Source: CAYNJG01 sp964397295 (lineage in GTDB: Bacteria; Planctomycetota; Planctomycetia; Pirellulales; Pirellulaceae). Taken from it: a stretch of 9,729 bases of DNA. Every line of letters begins with the position of its first letter. The stretch's first letter is position 1. The stretch is from the NCBI GenBank assembly GCA_964397295.1, contig CAYNJG010000269.1, positions 1 through 9,729 on the forward strand, in the 5' to 3' direction. The notes under the pieces are model-generated. The model did not search any database, had not been told where the DNA came from, and saw nothing but the letters and a program-made list of their open reading frames with translations. Positions 1-7,383 of this stretch are shown here, one piece after another. The position numbers were made by a program, and so were the translations under genes.

Positions 1-70
1 GTCAGACGAATGTATGGATTCTAACTCCGATTGCGGTTCTAGCCCAGAATAAAACCAAAAGCTCTACATC

Positions 71-98
71 AGATCTTGACCGGATGGATCAAGGATCT
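71..98 (-). terminator. Imperfect hairpin downstream of the DUF1552 gene
   Basis: AGATCTTGA (71-79) and TCAAGGATCT (89-98) are complementary apart from one bulged G, around a 9-nt loop. A second short stem, GGCAAG (210-215) with CTTGCC (224-229), lies nearer to the DUF1552 stop codon. Neither is followed by a clear T run on the minus strand, so a terminator role is only a guess from position. The rest of 1-241 shows no convincing gene. Confidence 0.25.
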
Positions 99-241
99 TG
101 CGACGAAGCTCCGGCAATTACGGGCCGCTACACTTCGGAAGATGCCGGAACAAATCACAAGCGTCTCGTCGAGCAAACCTCGCTGCTTTAGATCCGAGAA
201 CCTGCGGCGGGCAAGTCTGTCCGCTTGCCGCGCATTGCCAC

Positions 242-1588
242 TCAAACTGAGAAAACGGACTCACTAAGCGTGCCACTACTATCGGCAAAGGACTCTTCTT
301 CGATGCCCATCGAACGCAGGATACTCAAGAACATATTCGACATCTTGGATTCGCTGTCGCGCCAGTATTGACCGTGTTTGAGCCCCATGTTGGCTCCACC
401 GGCGAGTAACGTCGGCAGGTTCTTCGGGTAGTGCGTCGTGCTCGCACCGCTGCCGAACAACACGATGCTGTTGTCCAAGACCGTGCCGTCCTTGTCCTTG
501 TACTCTTGCAACCGAGTCAAGAAATACGCAACCTGCTCGGACAGGAACAAATCGTATTTCGCGAACTGCAACTGGCCGTCTTTATCTCCAGCATGCGAAA
601 GCGAGTGATGCGTCCGACTCAATCCCAACTTCAACGGGAATGAATCGCTGATCCCCATGCCATCTTCGCGGTTGAGCATAAACGCGACGCTGCGAGTAAT
701 GTCTGCATCGAATGCCAACGCGATCAAGTCAAACATGTTGCGGTAGTAGTCTGCCGGTTCACTTTCATTTGTGACATCCAAATCGAGATGTGAGTAGTCC
801 TGTTTCTTGACCGGGATGTCGATCCATTTCTCTGACGCGATCAATCGCGACTCGACTTCGTTCAACGAAGCGAGATACTGATCCATCTTCTGCCGGTCGG
901 ATTTTCCCAGTTTTCGGTTGAGCGTTTTTGCGTTTTCGAGAACAGCGTCTACCAACCTGATGCGTCGTCGCAGCTCTTCACGCTGGGATTCAAGAGAAAC
1001 TCTGTCGGCGCGGAACAGTCGATCGAATACCCGACGGGGATTGTTCTCGGCGGGGATCGGTCTCCCTTCGATGTTGTATGAGATCGTACCCGTGCGAGAG
1101 AGAAAGCCGGTACCTGCATCGATCGAAAGAACTAATGACGGCTGTCGGCAATATTGCTTCGTGTGTGCAGCGACGACTTGATCGAGACCGACGGAGTTGT
1201 ACTTGCCCGGCTTGGAATCGTGCAACGGAGCCCCAGTCAGCCACATGTCCGAGCATTGATGCGGATCGGCCTTCACACCGTTGGAATGGTAAAGTCCGCC
1301 CATGAAACTGACGTGCTCACGAAACGGCGAAAGCGGCTGCGTCGATTTGCCGAATTCAAACTGCCCGGCAAACGGACCGGATTCCAGCTTCGACGTGGGA
1401 AACCAACTCCATTCGTCGATCTTGTTTTCCGCCTTGGGCAGCGACATGCCGTTGGCTGTATACAACGCGCAGAACCGATTGGGCCGTTGCTCGGCAACTT
1501 CGGATCCCATCGCATCCAAGACAGGCAACGCCAAGCTCGCACCTGCAATACCTTTCAGGACGGCGCGTCGGTTGAGTTTAAGAGGCAT
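242..1588 (-). CDS. DUF1552 family Tat-exported protein
   Basis: This 448-aa protein belongs to the DUF1552 family, whose biochemical function is not established. The N-terminus has a twin-arginine signal: N6-R7-R8-A-V-L-K-G followed by a hydrophobic stretch ending near ALPVLDAMG, so export in folded form through Tat is likely. Visible family-like landmarks are THHSLSH at about 326-332, FGSGAS at about 378-383, and a following NLPTLLAGG segment. Length is normal for the family and no break is seen. The start is supported by GGGAG six nt upstream of ATG. It follows the PSD/PSCyt cytochrome gene on the same strand after 74 nt, so the two are probably co-transcribed. DUF1552 genes are typically paired with DUF1592/DUF1588 cytochromes in planctomycetes, which suggests the products act together outside the cytoplasm. 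The partnership is inference; family membership is fairly certain. Confidence 0.92.
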   Translation of the reverse strand: MPLKLNRRAVLKGIAGASLALPVLDAMGSEVAEQRPNRFCALYTANGMSLPKAENKIDEWSWFPTSKLESGPFAGQFEFGKSTQPLSPFREHVSFMGGLYHSNGVKADPHQCSDMWLTGAPLHDSKPGKYNSVGLDQVVAAHTKQYCRQPSLVLSIDAGTGFLSRTGTISYNIEGRPIPAENNPRRVFDRLFRADRVSLESQREELRRRIRLVDAVLENAKTLNRKLGKSDRQKMDQYLASLNEVESRLIASEKWIDIPVKKQDYSHLDLDVTNESEPADYYRNMFDLIALAFDADITRSVAFMLNREDGMGISDSFPLKLGLSRTHHSLSHAGDKDGQLQFAKYDLFLSEQVAYFLTRLQEYKDKDGTVLDNSIVLFGSGASTTHYPKNLPTLLAGGANMGLKHGQYWRDSESKMSNMFLSILRSMGIEEESFADSSGTLSESVFSV

Positions 1589-1594
1589 GTTTTT

Positions 1595-1599
1595 CTCCC
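1595..1599 (-). promoter_or_regulatory. Ribosome binding site of the DUF1552 gene
   Basis: On the minus strand GGGAG lies six nt before the ATG at 1588-1586, a good Shine-Dalgarno sequence. It supports this start and means the second operon gene can be translated independently. Confidence 0.7.
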
Positions 1600-1612
1600 A
1601 AGGATCCAGTAG

Positions 1613-1658
1613 CTCGGCACTACGGGCCGAGACATTGGGTTTCGGCTCTGAGAGCCGA
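1613..1658. repeat. Twin hairpin in the operon spacer
   Basis: Two perfect stem-loops lie side by side in the 74-nt spacer. The first pairs CTCGGC (1613-1618) with GCCGAG (1626-1631) around 7 nt. The second pairs TCGGCTC (1642-1648) with GAGCCGA (1652-1658) around TGA. Both stems share a CGGC core. The pair resembles a REP-like dispersed palindrome placed between operon genes, where it could act as an mRNA stabiliser or partial terminator. The hairpins are seen directly; the role and dispersed nature are inference. Confidence 0.55.
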
Positions 1659-1662
1659 CCTA

Positions 1663-4638
1663 CTATTTCTCCAGAAACAATGGACTGTTAACGACGAATC
1701 GTAGCATGTCACGCACGCGATAACCTGCGGGCTTCAATTCTAACCCCGCGTCTCGCAGGAATTCAATCTCGTTGTAGCTCAACTCACGACCGGTGGAATA
1801 CACCGCCACGTGTTTCAAGAAACTAAAGGCAACTTGATCGATGCGATCGTTCGCCAGATAATCCTTTAACTCATTCGAATCACGAATCTTTGTATCGTCC
1901 GGTAACGTCGAGCTCGCATCTGCCGCCTGATCATCATCCTGCTTGATCTTGTATCGACCTCCTGCGTCGAATTCCTCCAGCGGCAATCCCCAGGGATCAA
2001 TTCCCTCGTGGCATTTTACACAGCCAGGCTGGTTACGATGCAGCTCCAATCTTTTACGCAATGTCAAAGACGTATCGTCGGCGGTAAGCTCCGGAACGTT
2101 AGGCGGCGGATCATCCGGAGGCTCGGCCAAGATCTTACGCGCGAGCCACGCGCCACGTTTGACGGGGTTGGATTCTCGCCCGTCCGTTAGAGCCGCAAGG
2201 ATTCCGGCTTGCGATAGTAGGCCGCCGAGATGTTCGTCCTTGTGGACGAGAGACACGAATTCGAACCCGCTTTCCACTCGATTGCCCAGCCCGTAATAGT
2301 TCGCCACAACCTCGTTCGCCATCACGAAATCGGATTGCACGAGATGCCGTATCGGTAAGTTCTCGCGGACAAGATGCAAGAGCAACTCGATCGGTTCGCG
2401 GCGGAGCTCACGCTTGGTCTCGGTCATCAGCTTCGGAAACTTCTCGAGATCCGTGCCAACTGTGTCAAGCTTTTCAAGGCTCAGCCATTGCGTCGCGAAT
2501 TGTTCGGCGAAGTTCGAAAACCTGGGGTCGGTAGTCATGCGGTCGAATTCGACGTCGAGGTCGGTGCGAAGTACTCCCTTTTTGGCACGCGACAGCAACA
2601 CCTCGTCAGGTGCAGCGTTCCACAGAAAGTAAGACAACTTTGAAGCGAGTTCATAGTTGTCGATAGGTTCTGCTTCGGGCGATCCGCTGGTCTCGATCTG
2701 GAAAAGGAACTGCGGCGACGTGAGCACGACGAGCAACGCATCTTTGATACTCTCACGAAAGTCGCCACTTTGTTCGAACCCATCTCGCCAGACGGTGACG
2801 AGAGACCCCAATTCGTCGTCCTCCACCGGGCGACGATACGCGCGAGAAGCAAACCGTTTGATGACTTCGCGGGCGTATTCGGCTGACTCCGACTCAGCCG
2901 TCTCGCTTACTTCTCGGGCGTCGAAGAAGATCGCCCGATGACTTGCGGGCGGCCAGGACTCGTAAAGCGGTCCTTCGAATTCGATCGATCGGACCAAGAG
3001 CCGAGGCATGTCTCGACCGTCCGTGAATTCCTGCCGAACTCCAATTTCGCGAACTCCGGCCAAGTAGTTGATGTTTCCCTTTTCGACGTCGGGGCTTGGG
3101 AAGTTGTTGATGGCTCCTTCGAAGACGAATTCCTGCAGTTGCTCATCGGAAACTCGATCGCGTTTTCCGACAGCAGTTAGCGTGTCGCCACAATCTCGAC
3201 GCAAACCGAGCAGCACACCCAGCGTTGGCGCTCGCTTTTCGAACTTGAGAAAGTCTTGCGTTGCAAGATCTAACTCGTCTAAACGAGACAGCGACAAGCT
3301 GCCGAGGGCGTCTTCCTTGTAATGTGCCGTTATGCGGAGCGGTCCCGCCGGGAGCCGCACTTGCAGAAACGCCATCGAGGTTTGCTCGTCATCCTTCGGC
3401 TGCCTTGCAAGGAGCTTCCCAGCGAACTGCCGATCACCCAAAGTAAGCGTTAGCGTTGCGTCCGTGTCTGGCTTTGCGGCGATATCAACCTGATAGACGC
3501 CTTCCATTGGAACAATCAGATTCGCCTCGGCAGAACTGGCGAGATCCGCAGTAATCGAATCGTCGTCCGCTATAGCATCAGTGCCTTTGTCGAGCAGCAG
3601 GCCATCACGATACCGGGCTGCGCGAACCGTGACGCGAAAGCGACCCTTGTCTGGCAACTCACGCAATGCGATCTTGAAATTCGCTCGCGTTCCGTACGTA
3701 GTCTGTTTTCCGAACAGTAGCGAACTTGGAGTCGCCGGCCGCAACAGCAACCCTTCAGGCACGAGGTCATATGCGTTCCCTTTCGGGTAAGCGGGATTCC
3801 CTCGCATGCAGGCGAACACCGCGTGATAGATGCTGTCGTAGCTTTTCCACCCGCGAACGGTCGAATTCCCTTCATAGCCTTCGTTGAATCGATACTTGGT
3901 TTTCATCCAAAACGGGTAGAAGTCGAATGGCTTTTGAGCCTTAAGCTGCGTAACGGTGAAGTCAGAGTTAGCGAGCAGATGGCTATTCGCACCGAGGATC
4001 AGCTTGTCGGGGCATGGCAATGCATTGATCGACTTGCCGAGGTCCATGCAAAAATTTTGAATCTCGGGCTTGGCCTGCGGGTCGACGATAGCAACGTCGA
4101 GTGCTCGATCGGCGACTTCGAAATAGGCTTCGATCAACAACGGCGAAAGCACCATCGTTTGTTCTTGGTTTCGAAAGCCATCTTTCGTCACGGCGTCCGG
4201 CGGGAGCAAGCTGGTGAAGTCGTCTTCGATGCCAAGTAGATCGCTAAGCGTGTTCTGGTACTGAGCCACCGTCAATCGTCGAACTGAACCGTTCTTTGCT
4301 CGGGGACGACGCTTGGCCTCTAGCAGCGATTGGTCAATCCACTCGACCACTGCCGCGCGGGTTTCATCGGACGGCTGCTCTTCGTCCTCGGGCGGCATCG
4401 CCTGCATTGCGAGTTGCTTGCGGATATTCTTCCACAAGAAAGGAGTCCGTCCGGTTAACGTTCGGTCCAGTTGATCAACCCGAATCCCCGACTCCATGTT
4501 ATCGGCACCGTGACAATCGACGCAGTGCTGACGCAGAAACGGCTGCACGTTCGATTCGAACGTTACCTCGTCCGCAATCGCGGCGAAGGGAAAGAAGAAT
4601 AGAGTAAGCGTAAAGCGAATCGCTGCGGCGTGCGACAT
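1663..4638 (-). CDS. Planctomycete di-haem cytochrome c with PSD/PSCyt domains (DUF1587/1595/1592/1588/1585)
   Basis: This 991-aa secreted protein starts with a hydrophobic signal peptide (residues 1-22, FFFPFAAIA then DEV). A first cytochrome c module follows, with haem site C39-V-D-C42-H43 and a likely axial methionine in M81-P-P. DUF1587 begins near 119 (VRRLTVAQYQ). A central region of about 210-540 is unassigned and looks beta-rich. DUF1595 lies near 588-640 (FASRAYRRPV), DUF1592 near 630-760 (LTSPQFLFQIE, LSYFLWNAAPDE), and DUF1588 near 800-895 with the second haem site C873-V-K-C876-H877. DUF1585 closes the protein (VYSTGRELSYNE, LRFVVNSPLF). The order and length match full-length family members. 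The family is thought to transfer electrons outside the cytoplasm, but the substrate is unknown. It is the first gene of an operon with the DUF1552 gene. No clear Shine-Dalgarno precedes ATG 4638. Domain boundaries are approximate; identity is firm. Confidence 0.93.
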   Translation of the reverse strand: MSHAAAIRFTLTLFFFPFAAIADEVTFESNVQPFLRQHCVDCHGADNMESGIRVDQLDRTLTGRTPFLWKNIRKQLAMQAMPPEDEEQPSDETRAAVVEWIDQSLLEAKRRPRAKNGSVRRLTVAQYQNTLSDLLGIEDDFTSLLPPDAVTKDGFRNQEQTMVLSPLLIEAYFEVADRALDVAIVDPQAKPEIQNFCMDLGKSINALPCPDKLILGANSHLLANSDFTVTQLKAQKPFDFYPFWMKTKYRFNEGYEGNSTVRGWKSYDSIYHAVFACMRGNPAYPKGNAYDLVPEGLLLRPATPSSLLFGKQTTYGTRANFKIALRELPDKGRFRVTVRAARYRDGLLLDKGTDAIADDDSITADLASSAEANLIVPMEGVYQVDIAAKPDTDATLTLTLGDRQFAGKLLARQPKDDEQTSMAFLQVRLPAGPLRITAHYKEDALGSLSLSRLDELDLATQDFLKFEKRAPTLGVLLGLRRDCGDTLTAVGKRDRVSDEQLQEFVFEGAINNFPSPDVEKGNINYLAGVREIGVRQEFTDGRDMPRLLVRSIEFEGPLYESWPPASHRAIFFDAREVSETAESESAEYAREVIKRFASRAYRRPVEDDELGSLVTVWRDGFEQSGDFRESIKDALLVVLTSPQFLFQIETSGSPEAEPIDNYELASKLSYFLWNAAPDEVLLSRAKKGVLRTDLDVEFDRMTTDPRFSNFAEQFATQWLSLEKLDTVGTDLEKFPKLMTETKRELRREPIELLLHLVRENLPIRHLVQSDFVMANEVVANYYGLGNRVESGFEFVSLVHKDEHLGGLLSQAGILAALTDGRESNPVKRGAWLARKILAEPPDDPPPNVPELTADDTSLTLRKRLELHRNQPGCVKCHEGIDPWGLPLEEFDAGGRYKIKQDDDQAADASSTLPDDTKIRDSNELKDYLANDRIDQVAFSFLKHVAVYSTGRELSYNEIEFLRDAGLELKPAGYRVRDMLRFVVNSPLFLEK

Positions 4639-4657
4639 GGTGTTGCTGCGGCTGGAC

Positions 4658-4681
4658 GAATTGGGGTGGGAACCCCAATTC
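4658..4681. promoter_or_regulatory. Perfect 9-bp inverted repeat upstream of the cytochrome gene (candidate operator or 5' leader hairpin)
   Basis: GAATTGGGG (4658-4666) and CCCCAATTC (4673-4681) are perfectly complementary around a 6-nt spacer. The repeat ends 19 nt before the cytochrome start codon and overlaps the candidate -10 box at 4678-4683. It could be a binding site for a dimeric regulator or, if transcribed, a leader hairpin. The palindrome is direct observation; the role is inferred from position. Confidence 0.5.
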
Positions 4682-4707
4682 TAACTTCGGATCACCGAGC
4701 AATTCAA
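4678..4707 (-). promoter_or_regulatory. Candidate sigma-70-like promoter of the cytochrome/DUF1552 operon
   Basis: Read on the minus strand, TTGAAT (4707-4702; 4 of 6 to the -35 consensus) is followed after 18 nt by TAGAAT (4683-4678; 5 of 6 to the -10 consensus). The predicted start of transcription near 4671 would give a leader of about 33 nt before the ATG. Planctomycete promoters are poorly defined, so this is a candidate only. Confidence 0.4.
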
Positions 4708-4941
4708 TTACATAGTGGAATAAGTAGAATGTCAGGTTATTCGTCACCCGAAGGACTCGGAGCCCGTCGAGTCGCGAGGCGGGTGTCATCGTTCGATGCC
4801 CGAAGCCTATGCAAAAGGCCGAGCTGCGGAATGGTAGCCCGACATGCCCGAAGCCAAACACTGGGCCAGTTACTCGCAACACGTCTTCAACGATTTCTGG
4901 CGTTCAAGGATGCTCCGCAGAATGACACAGGTTAAATGATG

Positions 4942-4983
4942 GGTCCGCTGATCATTTTGATCTGTGGAGGTGATCAGTGGACC
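4942..4983. repeat. 13-bp inverted repeat with nested palindrome
   Basis: GGTCCGCTGATCA (4942-4954) pairs with TGATCAGTGGACC (4971-4983) at 12 of 13 positions, the odd one being a G-U in RNA. A competing small palindrome, GATCA (4949-4953) with TGATC (4957-4961), uses the left arm, so two mutually exclusive folds exist. It lies 46 nt beyond the stop of the PEP-CTERM gene read on the minus strand. It could be that gene's transcription end, although no T run follows, or a relic of a mobile palindrome. Confidence 0.45.
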
Positions 4984-5028
4984 GGCGACGACCGCGTTTA
5001 AAACCATCCAGAGATGCGACGCGCCGTG

Positions 5029-5496
5029 CTAATCAATGCCCTCTAGGCTTCGCTTGCGAATGGCCAGGCACGTGACAAGCAGTAGCGTCAATGATGGGTT
5101 CGGTTCGGGAACGGCCATCCTCTCGACAAGAATAGGACTTGCGTTTGCGCCGGTTCCCCACTCACCTGTGATGTCATCAGCGGGAGCACCTGATGCAACA
5201 GAGATGTCAAAAGTAATCACTCCCTCAAGAATTAATTCCGAAAGATCTGAATTAATAACGGCGGCTTCACTTAGACCTGATTGGTTGTTGCCTTCGATGA
5301 ACATCGAGAACGGAGATGGGTCTGAACCGGTACTGAGATTGTTCCCGCCAGAAAAGAACCGAACACCCTCGATGGGACGGCCAATGAAAGAAACGGTCAG
5401 AGGACCACCCCCTTCCGGCCATGTTCCAAAGATAACTTGCCCATAAGCGATCGTGCTGGTAACGAGAATAACCAAAAGAGCGGCGAAACGATACAT
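5029..5496 (-). CDS. Small PEP-CTERM sorting domain protein
   Basis: This 155-aa secreted protein is of unknown function. A signal peptide (MYRFAALLVILVTSTIA, cleavage likely after AYG at 17-19) is followed by a short beta-rich body. The tail is a PEP-CTERM signal: V129-P-E-P132, hydrophobic LTLLLVTCLAI, then basic RKR. PEP-CTERM tails are recognised by exosortases at the inner membrane, and the mature product usually goes to the cell surface or matrix. I chose ATG 5496 because AGG lies 4 nt and GGAG 9 nt upstream. A TTG at 5511 would add five residues ahead of a normal signal peptide. It is divergent from the lipase gene, with 135 nt between the start codons. The body matches no family I recognise. 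No exosortase gene is in the window. Confidence 0.8.
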   Translation of the reverse strand: MYRFAALLVILVTSTIAYGQVIFGTWPEGGGPLTVSFIGRPIEGVRFFSGGNNLSTGSDPSPFSMFIEGNNQSGLSEAAVINSDLSELILEGVITFDISVASGAPADDITGEWGTGANASPILVERMAVPEPNPSLTLLLVTCLAIRKRSLEGID

Positions 5497-5563
5497 TTTT
5501 CCTGGCTCCAATTTCGTTTAGCAGTCGCGATTCGATTCAACACAAGTGAAGTTTACAGTTTAG

Positions 5564-5597
5564 GTACCGTACGAAACAGAAATTCGTACTGCCGGTA
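5564..5597. promoter_or_regulatory. Interrupted inverted repeat in the divergent intergenic region
   Basis: GTACGAA (5569-5575) and TTCGTAC (5583-5589) form a perfect 7-bp repeat around 7 nt. Outside it, TACCG (5564-5568) and CGGTA (5593-5597) extend the symmetry after a small bulge. It sits midway between the starts of the divergent PEP-CTERM and lipase genes, a typical place for a shared operator. I saw no convincing -35/-10 pair for either gene. Confidence 0.35.
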
Positions 5598-5631
5598 GGT
5601 TCAGCATGAGGCTGGAAGTCTGGTAGCATTC

Positions 5632-7143
5632 ATGGGTCCGGTTCTTGTCAACTCTTCATGTGGTTCGTCGATGAACAAGAAGAAAATTCTGCTGCTGCTT
5701 TTCCTTTTTTCGATTTTCGGATATTTCTCTCGTCCATGGATCGATGCGTGGTTTCCCGCTCGAATGATGAAGAAGTCGATGCCTGAACTTGGGGTGATCT
5801 ATGACCCGAGCGTCATGCTGGAAAACTCAATTCGGAATCCCGTGATCGTCATACCGGGAATGATGGGTTCGAAGTTGCGAGCAACCGATGGGCGCATTAT
5901 TTGGGGAGTCTTTGATGACCGCGCCATTGATCCAGACAATGGGGAGGATGTAAGACTGCTATGCTGCCCAATTGATGGTACGAATCTGAGTGAATTCGAC
6001 GATGGTGTTTATGAGGCCGGCGTGCTTGACTCGCTTACCATTGAAGTCGCTGGTCTGGCCCTGAATCGCCAGGCTTATCTCAATATTCTGCGAATGCTTG
6101 GCGTGGGTGGTTATCGCGATGAAGAGCTGGGTTCGTCGAGAGCGGTTGACTACGGCAATGCCCATTTCACCTGTTTCCAGTTCCCTTACGATTGGCGGCG
6201 CGATAATGCGGATAACGCGAAGCGACTTCATGAATTCATACTGCAAAAGAAACGCTATATAGAAGCAGAACACAAGCAACGCTATGGATTTGAGGAACCC
6301 GTCAAGTTCGATATCGTGACGCATTCGATGGGAGGCCTGTTGGCTCGTTATTATCTCAGGTTTGGAGGCGTCGGATCGCTCGTGAATGGTCAACCTCCAG
6401 AACTGAATTGGGCGGGTGCGGAACATATTGACCGAGTCATCATGATCGGACCTCCCAATAGCGGTTCGGCAAAATCAATGGTTTCAACCCACGAGGGGCT
6501 TTCGTTTTCAGTTATGCTTGATTCGATCCCAAGCGGAATGATCTCAACCCTTCCTGCGACTTATCAGTTACTTCCCAACGGGCCAGAGCCGGCAGTGTTT
6601 GACGAAGAAACTGGAAAAGCACTCGATCACTACGATATTGAAACCTGGGACCAACGCGGTTGGGGAATGCTGAATCCGCAGCAGGACGATGTTCTACAAC
6701 AGCTAATACCGGAAGTGGATACTCCGGAGGAGAGGCGGGCAATCGCCAAGGCCCATGTTGCTGAGTGTCTGGCAAGAGCCAAACGATTCCATGATCTGCT
6801 GAATATACCGGCCGTTCCTCCAGAAGGAACGACGTTTCATTTGTTTGCCGGTGACGCAATTCCTACGGTCGAAACGTTGAATTCAAATCTTGAGAATCGT
6901 ACTTTAACTATGCGAACCGAAGCTCCAGGTGATCGTACTGTTACTCGCAAGTCAACTTTGGCTGATCAGAGAGTGGCTGGCGAGTGGGGACCAGTCGTGA
7001 AGTCGCCAGTTCGATACCGCGACGTTCGGTTCTTGTTCGATGATCATTTTGGGCTCACCCGCGGCGCTGAATTCACTGACAACGCTCTCTACCTGTTGCT
7101 GGAAGACCCCACGAAGTCCTCTCCGACTCGACTGGTTCAGTGA
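5632..7143 (+). CDS. LCAT-like alpha/beta-hydrolase (lipase/acyltransferase), membrane anchored
   Basis: This 503-aa protein belongs to the lecithin:cholesterol acyltransferase-like fold family, which transfers or hydrolyses acyl groups of lipids. Landmarks in order are: oxyanion loop P75-G-M-M-G-S-K-L; the LCAT signature F184-P-Y-D-W-R-R; nucleophile elbow T230-H-S232-M-G-G with Ser232; probable acid Asp408 in FAGD; and probable His472 in DDHFG. The elbow has Thr where Gly is classical, a variation seen in other bacterial relatives, so an active enzyme is expected. A lysine-rich start followed by LLLLFLFSIFGYF suggests a signal anchor, placing the catalytic part in the periplasm. The first ATG (5632) adds 13 residues before MNKKK. 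ATG 5671 gives a cleaner signal anchor, and neither has a strong Shine-Dalgarno, so the start is uncertain. Substrate is unknown. It is divergent from one PEP-CTERM gene and convergent with another. Confidence 0.88.
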   Translation: MGPVLVNSSCGSSMNKKKILLLLFLFSIFGYFSRPWIDAWFPARMMKKSMPELGVIYDPSVMLENSIRNPVIVIPGMMGSKLRATDGRIIWGVFDDRAIDPDNGEDVRLLCCPIDGTNLSEFDDGVYEAGVLDSLTIEVAGLALNRQAYLNILRMLGVGGYRDEELGSSRAVDYGNAHFTCFQFPYDWRRDNADNAKRLHEFILQKKRYIEAEHKQRYGFEEPVKFDIVTHSMGGLLARYYLRFGGVGSLVNGQPPELNWAGAEHIDRVIMIGPPNSGSAKSMVSTHEGLSFSVMLDSIPSGMISTLPATYQLLPNGPEPAVFDEETGKALDHYDIETWDQRGWGMLNPQQDDVLQQLIPEVDTPEERRAIAKAHVAECLARAKRFHDLLNIPAVPPEGTTFHLFAGDAIPTVETLNSNLENRTLTMRTEAPGDRTVTRKSTLADQRVAGEWGPVVKSPVRYRDVRFLFDDHFGLTRGAEFTDNALYLLLEDPTKSSPTRLVQ

Positions 7144-7260
7144 ATCCGACTATCTGAATCGACGGCCTGAGAATGACACAGCACCAATCTCGACGACATA
7201 CGCTGCAGCAAGCGAACGCATGCGCCAAGGCCGTGAATCTACTCGCTTGCGCATCGTGCC

Positions 7261-7343
7261 TGGTCTTGCGACCAAGCTACATTCTCGATCAAACGTTGAT
7301 CGGCAGCTGCCGGTCTTGAACGGCGGGCTGCCGGCAACGGCAG
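7261..7343. repeat. Cluster of three hairpins in the convergent region
   Basis: Three perfect short stem-loops lie within 83 nt: TGGTC/GACCA (7261-7265, 7270-7274, loop TTGC), CGATCAA/TTGATCG (7286-7292, 7296-7302, loop ACG) and CTGCCG/CGGCAG (7328-7333, 7338-7343, loop GCAA, a GNRA tetraloop). They occupy the gene-free stretch 7144-7383 after the lipase stop. They may belong to 3' ends of the converging transcripts or to a small structured RNA. No tRNA or known RNA family was recognised. Confidence 0.4.
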
Positions 7344-7362
7344 TTCCTACCGCGATTGGGAC

Positions 7363-7380
7363 AGGTCGGCATGACCTTTT
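7363..7380 (+). terminator. Possible weak terminator of the lipase gene
   Basis: AGGTC (7363-7367) pairs with GACCT (7373-7377) around GGCAT, and the next bases complete a TTTT run at 7377-7380. The stem is short, so termination would be weak unless helped by the hairpins upstream. It ends 3 nt before the stop codon of the convergent PEP-CTERM gene. Confidence 0.35.
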
Positions 7381-7383
7381 CGA

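Larger units (their letters stand above)
4639..5028. other. 390-nt gap with no convincing gene
   Basis: This stretch between the cytochrome and PEP-CTERM genes holds the candidate cytochrome promoter and inverted repeat (4658-4707) and a long inverted repeat at 4942-4983. It also holds a 12-bp direct repeat, ATGCCCGAAGCC, at 4796-4807 and 4844-4855. Open frames on both strands lack recognisable motifs, signal peptides or a good ribosome binding site. Confidence 0.6.

Noticed and set aside
207..220. 14-bp match GCGGGCAAGTCTGT between 207-220 and 7727-7740
   Set aside because: A single shared 14-mer is near chance level for this length. One copy is coding sequence of a PEP-CTERM gene, and flanks do not match.
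76..267. Short plus-strand open frame of 63 codons
   Set aside because: No ribosome binding site, no recognisable motif, and it overlaps the 3' end of the well-supported DUF1552 gene.
4919..4930. 12-bp match AGAATGACACAG between 4919-4930 and 7170-7181
   Set aside because: A 12-mer match across 9.7 kb is expected by chance and the flanks differ.
4630..4935. Plus-strand open frame of 101 codons in the gap, and a minus-strand frame at 4499-4882
   Set aside because: The composition looks like random translation, neither has a signal or motif, and both overlap the start of the cytochrome gene or its control region.
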